DNA from: Frankia sp. RB7
GTDB lineage: Bacteria > Pseudomonadota > Alphaproteobacteria > Rhizobiales > Xanthobacteraceae
NCBI GenBank assembly: GCA_030403585.1
Contig: JAUEPE010000019.1
Location: 55,436-119,435, forward strand
Reading direction: 5' to 3'
Length of the DNA stretch: 64,000 bases
Shown here: piece by piece, positions 1 to 7,487 of the stretch
How positions within the stretch are numbered: the first letter of the stretch is position 1
Layout: every line of letters begins with the position of its first letter
Notes under the pieces: generated by a model
What the model was told of the DNA's origin: nothing
What the model saw: the letters and a program-made list of their open reading frames with translations, nothing else
The model's database searches: none
Program-made: the position numbers and the translations under genes

Positions 1-147
1 GAAATGGAATAGCGTCAGCCTTGCTGACGACATTCATGAAAGTTCCCGTGGCATCAACCCGATCATTCATATTTGCCGCGCTATATGCCGGAACCAAATC
101 GATCTAGGATGGCTTGTCCTGTGAATCCTTGGCAACGGGAGGCCTCG

Positions 148-447
148 ATGGGAACAGCAAAATTCATCCTCGCAGGCGCTGCAGCCATCACCATGCTCGC
201 ATCAAGCGCCTTTGCTGACGACATGACCGGAACGGTCACCAGCATCAATCGGCTCAACAGCACGATCGCGATCCAGCAGACGCAGAAGGGCACAGTCGGC
301 GGCAGTGCCGGCGGCGCCGGCGCGCTCCAGCAGTACAAGGCCAAGGACGCCGCGATGCTGGATGCCGTCCATGCCGGCGATCGCGTGACGTATTCCGCGA
401 CCGACGCGGATGGCACGGGCACGCTGACGAAGCTGCAGAAGCAGTAG
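148..447 (+). CDS. Small secreted CusF/DUF1344-like protein
   Basis: 99-residue protein with a clear signal peptide (hydrophobic core ending at ASSAFA) and a mature part of about 75 residues. The opening DMTGTVTSINRLNSTIAIQ and the later KAKDAAMLDAVHAGDRVTY resemble the small periplasmic beta-barrel fold of CusF and DUF1344 proteins. The Met and Trp metal ligands of CusF are not evident, so copper binding is not supported. A short Gly/Ala-rich insert sits in the middle. The ATG at 148 is chosen because GGGAGG lies just upstream and the signal peptide begins there; an in-frame ATG at 73 would add an unlikely charged leader. Function unknown. Confidence 0.6.
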   Translation: MGTAKFILAGAAAITMLASSAFADDMTGTVTSINRLNSTIAIQQTQKGTVGGSAGGAGALQQYKAKDAAMLDAVHAGDRVTYSATDADGTGTLTKLQKQ

Positions 448-454
448 TTCTTCA

Positions 455-480
455 CCTCTCCCCGTAAGAACGGGGCGAGG
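455..480. terminator. Hairpin between convergent genes
   Basis: CCTCTCCCCG and CGGGGCGAGG form a 10-position stem with one mismatch and a 6-base loop. It lies in the 64-base gap between two convergent genes, so it could end transcription from both sides. There is no clear T run. The sequence also resembles GC-rich hairpin repeats scattered in such genomes. Confidence 0.45.
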
Positions 481-511
481 GAGCGCATCTGCGTTCGGTG
501 ATACGGCTCAT

Positions 512-1084
512 TCACTGCTCAGGCCGTGGCTCCGGCTGTGCTTCCCCCGTCGGCAGCTTCGCACGCTCCCAGCCGTCGGTGCCCTCGGGATACCAGGCGA
601 CGTTGGAATAGCCGTAAGCGAGCGCGCGCTTGGCGGCGTTCCAGGACATCCAGCAATCGGCGAGACAATAGATCACGAGCAGCGCGGCCTTGTCGCCGTG
701 CGACGCCTGCATGAGACCGCGTTGGAAATAATCGTCCATTGCCGATGGCAACGCGCCGTAGCCGGTGTCCGGCAGCCAGATGCTGCCGGGAATGTTTTTC
801 CGGGGCGCATCCCGCCACACCGTGCCGGCGGGAAGGTTCTTCGGCTTCGGCGCGCGCGGCAGCACGTCGATGAAGGCACCGCTCTTCGCGCGCCAGATCG
901 CCTCGGTCTCTGTCGTCGTCAACACGCGCGCGCCTTCCAGCGTCGCCGGCACCGGCGCACGGTAATTGTCGGTGCGATATCCCTCGGGCTCGAACGGCTC
1001 CTGCTGCTGCGCCCAATCTTGCTGCGCGACGGCCGGCACCGCCAGCATGGCGGCGACGAGCACAGCGGCAAGCGGCCGCCTCAT
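512..1084 (-). CDS. PQQ-associated CXXCW-motif periplasmic protein
   Basis: 190 residues with an N-terminal signal peptide (MRRPLAAVLVAAMLAVPAVAQ). It carries the CLADCW motif late in a rhodanese-like domain, the signature of the family known as PQQ-dependent catabolism-associated CXXCW motif proteins. These accompany periplasmic quinoprotein alcohol dehydrogenases; a redox or thiol role is inferred from the motif and has not been demonstrated. The C-terminus is Pro/Glu-rich. Its ATG overlaps the TGA of the upstream gene (ATGA at 1081-1084), so the two are translationally coupled. It lies upstream of and divergent from the metallo-hydrolase/SoxYZ-like pair, which belongs to the same accessory set. 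Confidence 0.85.
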   Translation of the reverse strand: MRRPLAAVLVAAMLAVPAVAQQDWAQQQEPFEPEGYRTDNYRAPVPATLEGARVLTTTETEAIWRAKSGAFIDVLPRAPKPKNLPAGTVWRDAPRKNIPGSIWLPDTGYGALPSAMDDYFQRGLMQASHGDKAALLVIYCLADCWMSWNAAKRALAYGYSNVAWYPEGTDGWERAKLPTGEAQPEPRPEQ

Positions 1085-1959
1085 GGCGACGTCTTGGCCG
1101 CCTCTACACCGAGCGGCCGGTCGTTTTCATCCAGCAGCGGCACACCGAAGTCGAGCAGTATCTTGTTGATCTCGCCCTGGTTCTCCTGAATCAGCTTGTT
1201 GAGCTGCCGCTTCCAGTTCTGGTCGGCGCCGCGCACGCCCATGCCGATGCGATAGACCAGTTTTGGACCGCTGGTTTCCTTCACCAGCGGCGTCACGTGC
1301 AGCGAGCCGGACTTCTTGGCGTAGTACCCCGCCATCGGTCCCCACAGCACGCCGGCGTCGATCTTGCCGGCAGCGAGGTCGTCGATCATGGCCTGCGCCG
1401 AATTGTCGTAGCGCGTGTCGATCATCAACGGATAGGGCTTTGCGTCGCCCATCAGCCCTGCGATTGCCATGTTGGTCGCCGGTGGCGTGCCGGCGACGAT
1501 GCCGACATGCTTGCCCTTCAACTTCGGGTCTTCGAGCGTGTCGACGTCCTCCAGCCCGCTGCCCGCTTTCGCAACCAGCGCGTACGACGTGCGATAATAC
1601 GGATTGGTGCCTTGCACGAGGTCGTCGCCTTGCGGGAACCCCATGATGACGTCGCAGCGATGCGCACCCAGCGTCATGCGCACGAAGCCCGTGGCCTGCG
1701 GAAAGAAGACGTAGTCGAGCTTCTTCTGAAGCTTGTCCGCGAACAGCTCGGCGAGCTTGTTCTCGATCCCCTCGCCTTTCTCATTAGAGAACGGCAGATT
1801 GCGCGGGTCGGCGCAGACGCGCAGCACTTTGGGGTCGACCAGCTCGAACGAGAGGTCACCATTATCGGTCGTCTGCGCGCGAGCGACGTCGCCGATCGCA
1901 CAAGACGCCGCCACCACACACAGTGAAAACAACCAGCGACGATGTCGTCCGGCCTCCAT
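1081..1959 (-). CDS. Quinoprotein-associated periplasmic binding protein (MxaJ/XoxJ type)
   Basis: 292 residues: a signal peptide ending near GDVARAQ, then a family 3 solute-binding fold (VLRVCADPRNLPFSN, GFVRMTLGAHRCDVIMGFP). Such proteins are encoded beside PQQ alcohol dehydrogenases and are related to MxaJ/XoxJ, which are thought to help activate or fold the dehydrogenase rather than feed a transporter. No permease or ATPase is attached to it, consistent with that role. The start is supported by AGGAGG about 8 bases upstream. It is the first gene of a two-gene operon with the CXXCW protein. A second protein of the same type lies at 11424-12350. Confidence 0.82.
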   Translation of the reverse strand: MEAGRHRRWLFSLCVVAASCAIGDVARAQTTDNGDLSFELVDPKVLRVCADPRNLPFSNEKGEGIENKLAELFADKLQKKLDYVFFPQATGFVRMTLGAHRCDVIMGFPQGDDLVQGTNPYYRTSYALVAKAGSGLEDVDTLEDPKLKGKHVGIVAGTPPATNMAIAGLMGDAKPYPLMIDTRYDNSAQAMIDDLAAGKIDAGVLWGPMAGYYAKKSGSLHVTPLVKETSGPKLVYRIGMGVRGADQNWKRQLNKLIQENQGEINKILLDFGVPLLDENDRPLGVEAAKTSP

Positions 1960-2085
1960 CCCGCTTCCTCCTCATTTCATTCGAATGCTATCCATGCAAC
2001 GCAGGACGCACCATGTTTTGCCAAACTTTGCGTTGGCTTGTTGTGCTGCAGTGCAATGCTGCAGACCTTGAACTGAGGCGGAAAA
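1960..2085. promoter_or_regulatory. Divergent promoter region with TGCTGCAG direct repeat
   Basis: This 126-base gap separates the divergent binding-protein and metallo-hydrolase operons, so it must hold promoters for both. The 8-mer TGCTGCAG occurs at 2044-2051 and again at 2057-2064, a 13-base periodicity that suggests an activator site. No regulator can be assigned from sequence. Confidence 0.4.
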
Positions 2086-3012
2086 GTGTCGCATCTCACG
2101 TCAAAGATCGCAGCCCTGTCCCTGCTGGTAGCAGCGACGCTAGCACGCGCAGGCGCAGCCGAATTGCCTGTGAGCGAAGTCGCACCGGGAATCTTCGTGC
2201 ACTCCGGGACCATCGCCCTGATGACCCGCGAGAATGAGGGTGACATCGCCAATGTCGGCTTCATCGTCGGCGAGGATTCGGTCGCCGTGATCGACACCGG
2301 CGGCAGCCTTCGTGAAGGCGAAGCGCTGCTGGCCGCGGTGCGGGCCCGCACGGGCAAGCCGATCCGTTACGTCATCAACACTCATGGCCATCCCGACCAT
2401 GTCTTCGGCAATGCGGCCTTTGTCGCTGAGGGAACCAGCTTCGTCGGCCACAGCAAGCTGCCGCAGGCGCTGGCGACGCGCGGGCCGTATTATCTCGATA
2501 ATTTCCGGCGCATCATGGGCGATGAACTGATTGATCCCGTGAAGATCGTGCCGCCCACAGTGCTGGTTAAGGACACCATGACGCTCGATCTGGGATCGCG
2601 TCGGCTGACCTTGCGGGCATGGCCGGCCGCGCACAGCGACAATGACCTGACCGTGTTCGACGAGACGACCAGGACGTTGTTCGCAGGCGATCTGGTCTTT
2701 CTCCGCCACATTCCGGTGGTGGATGGCAGCATCCGCGGCTGGCTTGCCTTGCTGAAGGACCTGGAGACCGTTCCGGCGGTCCGCGTCGTTCCCGGTCACG
2801 GCCCTGTGAGCGACTGGCCTGCCGCTTTGGCCGATGAGCGGCGTTATCTCTCGACGCTGCTGTCGGACGTCCGCGCCTCGAACAAGAAGGGCGAGCCGAT
2901 CCGGACCGCAGCGGAGAAGGCAGCCGCGACCGAGCGGCCGCATTGGGAACTATTCGACGACTACAACGCCCGCAACGCAACCGCAGCATTTTCGGAAATT
3001 GAATGGGAGTAG
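2086..3012 (+). CDS. Quinoprotein relay system MBL-fold zinc metallohydrolase
   Basis: 308 residues with a signal peptide (cleavage near ARAGA) and a metallo-beta-lactamase fold. The zinc motif HGHPDH is in INTHGHPDHVFGNAAF; further ligands appear in AWPAAHSDNDLTV, LFAGDLVF and VVPGHGPVSDW. The family (SoxH-related, quinoprotein relay system zinc metallohydrolase) occurs next to SoxYZ-like carriers and PQQ dehydrogenases; its substrate is not established. It starts with GTG at 2086, preceded by TGAGGCGG. Its stop lies about 50 bases before the SoxYZ-like gene, so the two form an operon. Confidence 0.85.
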   Translation: MSHLTSKIAALSLLVAATLARAGAAELPVSEVAPGIFVHSGTIALMTRENEGDIANVGFIVGEDSVAVIDTGGSLREGEALLAAVRARTGKPIRYVINTHGHPDHVFGNAAFVAEGTSFVGHSKLPQALATRGPYYLDNFRRIMGDELIDPVKIVPPTVLVKDTMTLDLGSRRLTLRAWPAAHSDNDLTVFDETTRTLFAGDLVFLRHIPVVDGSIRGWLALLKDLETVPAVRVVPGHGPVSDWPAALADERRYLSTLLSDVRASNKKGEPIRTAAEKAAATERPHWELFDDYNARNATAAFSEIEWE

Positions 3013-3059
3013 CGGACGCGCTACGCTCATCACTGCTTCGTCCTCGCAGGACCATAACC

Positions 3060-3878
3060 ATGACGGGATGCACACGCCGCCTGCCCCTGATCGCCGCGCT
3101 GCTCGGCATCGCCTTCGCGCTGCCTGCTAGCGCTGAGGAGGCCTACGATCCCTGGCCTGGCCTGGTGCAGGATATCTTCAGCAACCGTCCGATGAACGAT
3201 GGCAACGACGTCATCGCCATCGAGATGCCCTATCGCGCCGAGGACGCGGCGATCGTGCCGGTGACCCTGCGCAGCAAGTTGTCGCCGGGCGATGCGCGCC
3301 GCATCCGCTCGATTACGCTGGTGATCGACCGCAACCCGGCGCCGATGGCCGCGAAATTCGAGCTCGGCGCGGATGCCAATGTCACCGAGATCTCCACGCG
3401 CGTGCGCGTCAACAACTACACCGACGTGCATGCGGTCGCCGAGCTCAGCGACGGCCAGCTCTACGTCTCCAAGACCTATGTGAAGGCGTCAGGCGGCTGC
3501 TCGGCCCCGGCGGGGAAGAATGCGGAGGAGGCGCAGAACCGCCTAGGCCAGATGCGCTACCGGCAATTCGCGCGCGAGGAGGCGCCGGCGAGCCGCATCC
3601 GCGAAGCGCAGATCATGATCGGCCATCCCAACAATTCCGGGCTGCAGATGGATCAGGTCACGCAGCTCTATATTCCCGCCTTCTTCGTCAACCAGCTGAA
3701 GCTGACGCAGGACGACAGCCCCGTGCTGTCGATGGAAGGCGGCATCTCGATCTCGGAAGATCCCAATCTGCGCTTCACCTATGTCTCCAACGGCGCGAAG
3801 CGATTCCGCGCGGAGGCCAAGGATACTGACGGACATGTGTTCCGGAACGAGTGGGACGTGGGGAAGCCGGGGACGTGA
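3060..3878 (+). CDS. Quinoprotein dehydrogenase-associated SoxYZ-like carrier protein
   Basis: 272 residues with a signal peptide (MTGCTRRLPLIAALLGIAFALPASA). The mature part is a SoxY-like domain followed by a SoxZ-like domain. The cysteine in KASGGCSAPAG (about residue 147) corresponds to the swinging-arm Cys of SoxY. The family accompanies PQQ dehydrogenases and the MBL hydrolase encoded just upstream. Carriage of a covalent intermediate on that Cys is inferred by analogy with SoxYZ. ATG 3060 is preferred over an earlier in-frame ATG at 3003, which would overlap the upstream gene and push the signal peptide inside the protein. Confidence 0.85.
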   Translation: MTGCTRRLPLIAALLGIAFALPASAEEAYDPWPGLVQDIFSNRPMNDGNDVIAIEMPYRAEDAAIVPVTLRSKLSPGDARRIRSITLVIDRNPAPMAAKFELGADANVTEISTRVRVNNYTDVHAVAELSDGQLYVSKTYVKASGGCSAPAGKNAEEAQNRLGQMRYRQFAREEAPASRIREAQIMIGHPNNSGLQMDQVTQLYIPAFFVNQLKLTQDDSPVLSMEGGISISEDPNLRFTYVSNGAKRFRAEAKDTDGHVFRNEWDVGKPGT

Positions 3879-3896
3879 GTCCATCGGTCGTCATGG

Positions 3897-4256
3897 CTAG
3901 AAACACCTCACCTCGGCCTCGGCCTGCGCCCGTCGCAAATCATTCACGGCCGAATTCGCCTGCTCTGATGTCCGGAATTGGGTACCGAGATTGCCGCGGA
4001 CCTGGGACATGCTGAGCGCAGTCTCGGCGGTGACGTACCGTTCGTAGCTGACGATCGAGGCGACCACGTCGATCGAGCAGGAGCACTGCTCGATCGCCTG
4101 CCGCGTCTCGCCATTGGCTTTCATGCAGCCATAGACATATTCCGCGCGCGCCGATGTCGGATAATCATTGGCCTCTTCGGCCCGCACCGCGTAAGCCGTC
4201 GCCGCGAGCACGACCATAGCGGCGACAATCGGTCGTACCCGTCCCGCGAAACTCAT
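3897..4256 (-). CDS. Small secreted Cys-containing protein of unknown function
   Basis: 119 residues. A signal peptide (MSFAGRVRPIVAAMVVLAATAYAVRA) is followed by a mostly helical domain with four cysteines: YGCMKANG, a CSCS pair and a penultimate Cys in VRCF. This pattern suggests disulfides in a small periplasmic protein. It is convergent with the SoxYZ-like gene and divergent from the ABC binding protein. A much longer open frame runs upstream in the same phase, but only the ATG at 4256 opens a signal peptide. I do not recognise the family. Confidence 0.65.
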   Translation of the reverse strand: MSFAGRVRPIVAAMVVLAATAYAVRAEEANDYPTSARAEYVYGCMKANGETRQAIEQCSCSIDVVASIVSYERYVTAETALSMSQVRGNLGTQFRTSEQANSAVNDLRRAQAEAEVRCF

Positions 4257-4292
4257 GAGCGTCCTCCCGCTGGTTGCGATGGAAGCTATGCT

Positions 4293-5318
4293 ATGCCTAT
4301 TGTCCTGAAAAGCACTCAATCTGCGGAAATGGCTCACAAGGTGATGAGAGTTTTGGGACGAACATTGGCGCTCGCGATGATGCTGGCGCCGGGCATGCCG
4401 GCATATGCCGCGGATACCATTCGCCTGTCGGTGCAGAAGACCGGAACGTTCTCCTGGGAACTGGCAACCATCCGCGAGGCCGGGCTCGACAAGGAGTCCG
4501 ATCTGGCGCTTGAAGTCACCGAGCTTGCAAGCCCGGAGGCCGGCAAGATCGCGCTTCGCGCCGGCAATGCCGACATCATGCTGTCGGACTGGCTCTGGGT
4601 GTCGCGCGAGCGTGCGCTCGGCGCCAAGCTCACCTTCTATCCCTATTCCAGCGCGCTCGGGGCGGTGATGGTGCCCGCGGCATCGCCGATCAAGACGCTC
4701 GCCGATCTGAAGGGCCACAAGCTCGGCGTCGGCGGCGGCCCCATCGACAAGAGCTGGCTACTGCTGCAGGCGCGCATGAAGCAGGACGGCATCGACCTCA
4801 AATCGGATGCGACGATCGCCTATGGCGCGCCGCCTTTGATCGCCGCCAAGACGCTCGACGGCGAGATGGATGCGAGCCTGAATTTCTGGAATTTCTGCGC
4901 CCAGCTCGAGGCCAAGGGTTTTCGGCGCCTCGCCGGTATCGAGGAGATCTTGCCGAAACTTGGCGCCAAGGGTGCGGTGTCCGCCGTCGGCTACGTCTTC
5001 GACGAGAACTGGGCCGCGAGCCATCGCGACGCCGTCGCACGCTTCATCGCCATGACCCGCAAGGCCAAGCAGCTGCTGGTCAGCTCGGATGCGGCGTGGG
5101 ACAAGATCGCCCCGCTCACCGGCGCGAGCGATCCAGCCATGCTCAAAACCTACCGCGACCGCTATCGTGACGGCATTCCGCGCCGGAACATCAACGATGA
5201 GGAAGCGGATGCGCGCGTGCTCTATCGCGTGCTGGCCGATATCGGCGGCCGCGACCTGGTCGGTCCGGCGGCCGAGCTCGATCCCGGCACGTTCTATCAC
5301 GCAGTCCCTGGAGATTGA
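4293..5318 (+). CDS. ABC transporter periplasmic binding protein (TauA/SsuA/NMT1 type)
   Basis: About 341 residues. The signal peptide core is RTLALAMMLAPGMPAYA, then DTIRLSVQKTGTFSWELATI and KTLADLKGHKLGVGGGPIDK, typical of binding proteins for sulfonate-, nitrate- or thiamine-precursor-type transporters. The first gene of a tightly packed three-gene ABC operon. The start is uncertain: ATG 4293 has GGAAG 7 bases upstream, while in-frame ATGs at 4329 and 4344 give shorter leaders with the same signal peptide. The ligand is unknown. Its location inside a quinoprotein island makes a cofactor, metal complex or organosulfur ligand conceivable, but nothing in the sequence decides this. Confidence 0.78.
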   Translation: MPIVLKSTQSAEMAHKVMRVLGRTLALAMMLAPGMPAYAADTIRLSVQKTGTFSWELATIREAGLDKESDLALEVTELASPEAGKIALRAGNADIMLSDWLWVSRERALGAKLTFYPYSSALGAVMVPAASPIKTLADLKGHKLGVGGGPIDKSWLLLQARMKQDGIDLKSDATIAYGAPPLIAAKTLDGEMDASLNFWNFCAQLEAKGFRRLAGIEEILPKLGAKGAVSAVGYVFDENWAASHRDAVARFIAMTRKAKQLLVSSDAAWDKIAPLTGASDPAMLKTYRDRYRDGIPRRNINDEEADARVLYRVLADIGGRDLVGPAAELDPGTFYHAVPGD

Positions 5319-5319
5319 G

Positions 5320-6057
5320 GTGCTGCGCCTTCTCTCGATTGCCCTGCTGCTTGCGATCTGGTGGACCGCCGCGCTGTTCGTCGGCGGCGCAAAACTGCCC
5401 TCCCCGCCCGCCGTGCTCGACGTCATCGTTGCGGAAGCCGCAAGCGGCGCGCTGTTCCTGCATCTCGGTGCGACGCTCGCGCGCGTCGCGCTCGCCTTCG
5501 TGCTGGCGATGTCGCTCGGCAGTGCCATCGGCTACCTGATGGGGCGGGTCAAGCTCGCCGACCGGCTCGGCGATCCCTGGCTCATCTTGCTGCTGAACCT
5601 GCCGGCGCTGGTGGTGATCGTGCTCGCCTATATCTGGGCCGGGCTCACCGAGGCCGCCGCTATCGCCGCGATTGCTATCAACAAGCTGCCGACTGCGGTC
5701 GTCACCTTGCGCGAAGGCACGCGCGCGCTCGATCGTTCGCTGGACGAGATGGCGACCGTGTTCGCGATGCCGCGTTGGCGTGCCTTCCGCCATGTCGTAC
5801 TGCCGCAGCTGGCGCCCTATATCGCGGCCTCCGCCCGCTCCGGCCTGTCGCTGGTGTGGAAGATCGTGCTGGTCGCCGAGCTGCTGGGACGGCCGAACGG
5901 GGTCGGCTTCGAGATCGGTGTCGCCTTCCAGCTGTTCGACACGCCGCGCCTGCTCGCCTATTCCCTGACATTTGCCGCGGTCGTGCTCGTCATCGAGACG
6001 GCGCTGGTGCAGCCGTTCGAGGCCCGCGCAACGCGGTGGCGGCCCCGTGCGGCTTGA
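5320..6057 (+). CDS. ABC transporter permease (TauC/SsuC type)
   Basis: About 245 residues and hydrophobic, with roughly six membrane segments. The cytoplasmic EAA loop is recognisable in LDEMATVFAMPRWRAFRHVVLP. It begins with GTG at 5320, one base after the TGA of the binding protein, with GGAG about 6 bases upstream inside the previous gene. This arrangement indicates coupled translation. It pairs with the flanking binding protein and ATPase. An upstream ATG at 5089 in the same frame is rejected because it would lie deep inside the binding-protein gene. Confidence 0.8.
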   Translation: MLRLLSIALLLAIWWTAALFVGGAKLPSPPAVLDVIVAEAASGALFLHLGATLARVALAFVLAMSLGSAIGYLMGRVKLADRLGDPWLILLLNLPALVVIVLAYIWAGLTEAAAIAAIAINKLPTAVVTLREGTRALDRSLDEMATVFAMPRWRAFRHVVLPQLAPYIAASARSGLSLVWKIVLVAELLGRPNGVGFEIGVAFQLFDTPRLLAYSLTFAAVVLVIETALVQPFEARATRWRPRAA

Positions 6058-6757
6058 GGTCGAGATCACAGGCAAGACGTTCAAAAGTGCCGCGGGTGGA
6101 ATGCACGAGGTGCTGGCGCCGGTGAAATTCGCGCTTCAGTCCGGCGAGGTCGGCGTGCTGATCGGTCCGTCCGGCTGCGGCAAGAGCACGATGCTGCGCA
6201 TCATCCTCGGGCTCGACCGCGATTTCGACGGCCATGTCGCGCGCCCACCGGAGGCGCGGATCGGCATGGTGTTCCAGGAGCCTCGGTTGTTGCCGTGGCG
6301 CTCGGTCGAGCAGAATGTGCGGTTGGCTGCGCCCGACGTGACCGACGCCAAGCTGTCGGAGCTGTTCAAAATCCTGGAGCTGGAGGCGCATCGCAGCCAC
6401 TTCCCCGGCGAACTGTCGCTGGGTCTTGCCCGGCGCGTCGCGCTCGCCCGCGCCTTCGCGGTCGAGCCCGACCTCCTCGTGCTCGACGAACCCCTCGCCT
6501 CGCTCGACGACGCGCTCGCCGGCCGCCTGCGCGACGAGATCGCGACGCTGGTGGCGAGCCGCTCCGTGATGACGCTGCTCGTCACCCACAGCCTCGACGA
6601 TGCGATCCGTCTCGGCGACCGCCTGTTCTTCCTGTCACCGCGCCCGGCGCGCATCGTGCAGGAGTTGCCGATTGAAATCCCGCGCGCCGAGCGCAGTGAA
6701 GCGGAGCTTGCCAGGATCAGGGCGAAGCTCGCAGCACTGCCGCTTGAATCGAAATGA
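6047..6757 (+). CDS. ABC transporter ATP-binding protein with degenerate signature motif
   Basis: About 236 residues. Walker A is GPSGCGKST, the Q loop is in MVFQEPRLLPWRS, Walker B is LLVLDEPLASLD and the switch His is in LLVTHSLDD. The signature motif reads LSLGL where LSGGQ is usual, so the second Gly and the Gln are lost while ARRVALARA follows normally. GTG 6047 is chosen: it overlaps the permease stop and starts right at the ATPase fold (RLEVEITG). It completes the transporter begun at 4293. The changed signature may alter ATP hydrolysis or be a tolerated variant. Confidence 0.8.
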   Translation: MRLEVEITGKTFKSAAGGMHEVLAPVKFALQSGEVGVLIGPSGCGKSTMLRIILGLDRDFDGHVARPPEARIGMVFQEPRLLPWRSVEQNVRLAAPDVTDAKLSELFKILELEAHRSHFPGELSLGLARRVALARAFAVEPDLLVLDEPLASLDDALAGRLRDEIATLVASRSVMTLLVTHSLDDAIRLGDRLFFLSPRPARIVQELPIEIPRAERSEAELARIRAKLAALPLESK

Positions 6758-6815
6758 GAACTCGTGGTCAACTGTATCAAACGAGATGACTTGGGAAGTT
6801 TCTTGGGAGGTCACC

Positions 6816-7169
6816 ATGCGCCGTCAACTGATTGCGATCGGCATCCTGTTGGTTGCGATGCCGGGCGCGGCGCTCGCGCAGACCAAGGGCAAAGGCATCC
6901 GGCTCTGGAATTTGACGAGCGAGACGATCTCCGGCTTCCAGCTCGCGCCTGTTGGCAAGACCGATTGGGGCCCGAACCAGTGCCTGAATGACAAGGACAA
7001 GGAGGTCGACCACGACGAGCGGCTCCGCATCACCGGCGTCGAGCCCGGCCGCTACGATGCCAAGGTCAGCTATCCGAATTCACGGCAGTGCGTCGTCCGC
7101 GACATCGAGATCAAGGCCGATGCAGTATTCTCGATCGCCGACAAGGATCTGAAGGACTGTACGAAGTAG
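6816..7169 (+). CDS. Small secreted protein of unknown function
   Basis: 117 residues: signal peptide MRRQLIAIGILLVAMPGAALAQ, then a domain beginning KGKGIRLWNLTSETISGFQL. It has three Cys (NQCLND, RQCVVRD, LKDCTK). The ATG at 6816 follows GGGAGG by 5 bases, which fixes the start. It lies 58 bases after the ABC ATPase and could be co-transcribed with it. The fold looks like an all-beta periplasmic protein (alternating hydrophobic strands, IRLWNLT...IEIKADAVFSI). I do not recognise the family. Confidence 0.65.
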   Translation: MRRQLIAIGILLVAMPGAALAQTKGKGIRLWNLTSETISGFQLAPVGKTDWGPNQCLNDKDKEVDHDERLRITGVEPGRYDAKVSYPNSRQCVVRDIEIKADAVFSIADKDLKDCTK

Positions 7170-7173
7170 CGGC

Positions 7174-7383
7174 TTACGCCTTGTCGTTCGGATGCGGATA
7201 TTCGCAGCGCCAGCGCACGGCCTGCCACTTCGGGTGCTCGCCGACCCATTGCGCGATATAGGGCGGCGCGGCCATCGCGCATTGCGTGGGCGAGCCCGCC
7301 CAATTGAACACCAGATGCTGCTCCTCGCAGGTCGCAGGCGAGAGCACCGCACACACAGTCACCACCAGGTCGATCGGATTCAT
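7174..7383 (-). CDS. Small Cys-rich hypothetical protein
   Basis: 69 residues with four Cys, two near the hydrophobic N-terminus (VVTVCAVLSPATCEEQ) and two later (PTQCAMA, RWRCEYPHP). The N-terminal hydrophobic run may be a short signal or anchor. ATG 7383 has GAGGAT about 8 bases upstream. Convergent with the secreted protein at 6816, 4 bases apart. Function unknown; the composition and start look genuine. Confidence 0.55.
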   Translation of the reverse strand: MNPIDLVVTVCAVLSPATCEEQHLVFNWAGSPTQCAMAAPPYIAQWVGEHPKWQAVRWRCEYPHPNDKA

Positions 7384-7487
7384 GCCGGGATCCTCGCGCG
7401 GAAGCAATCAAGTCTAGCACAACGGGATACGTCCCGAGGAGCCGGAAGTTTCAATCCGGCGTGAGGGATGCGCTGGAACCCGCTCTG

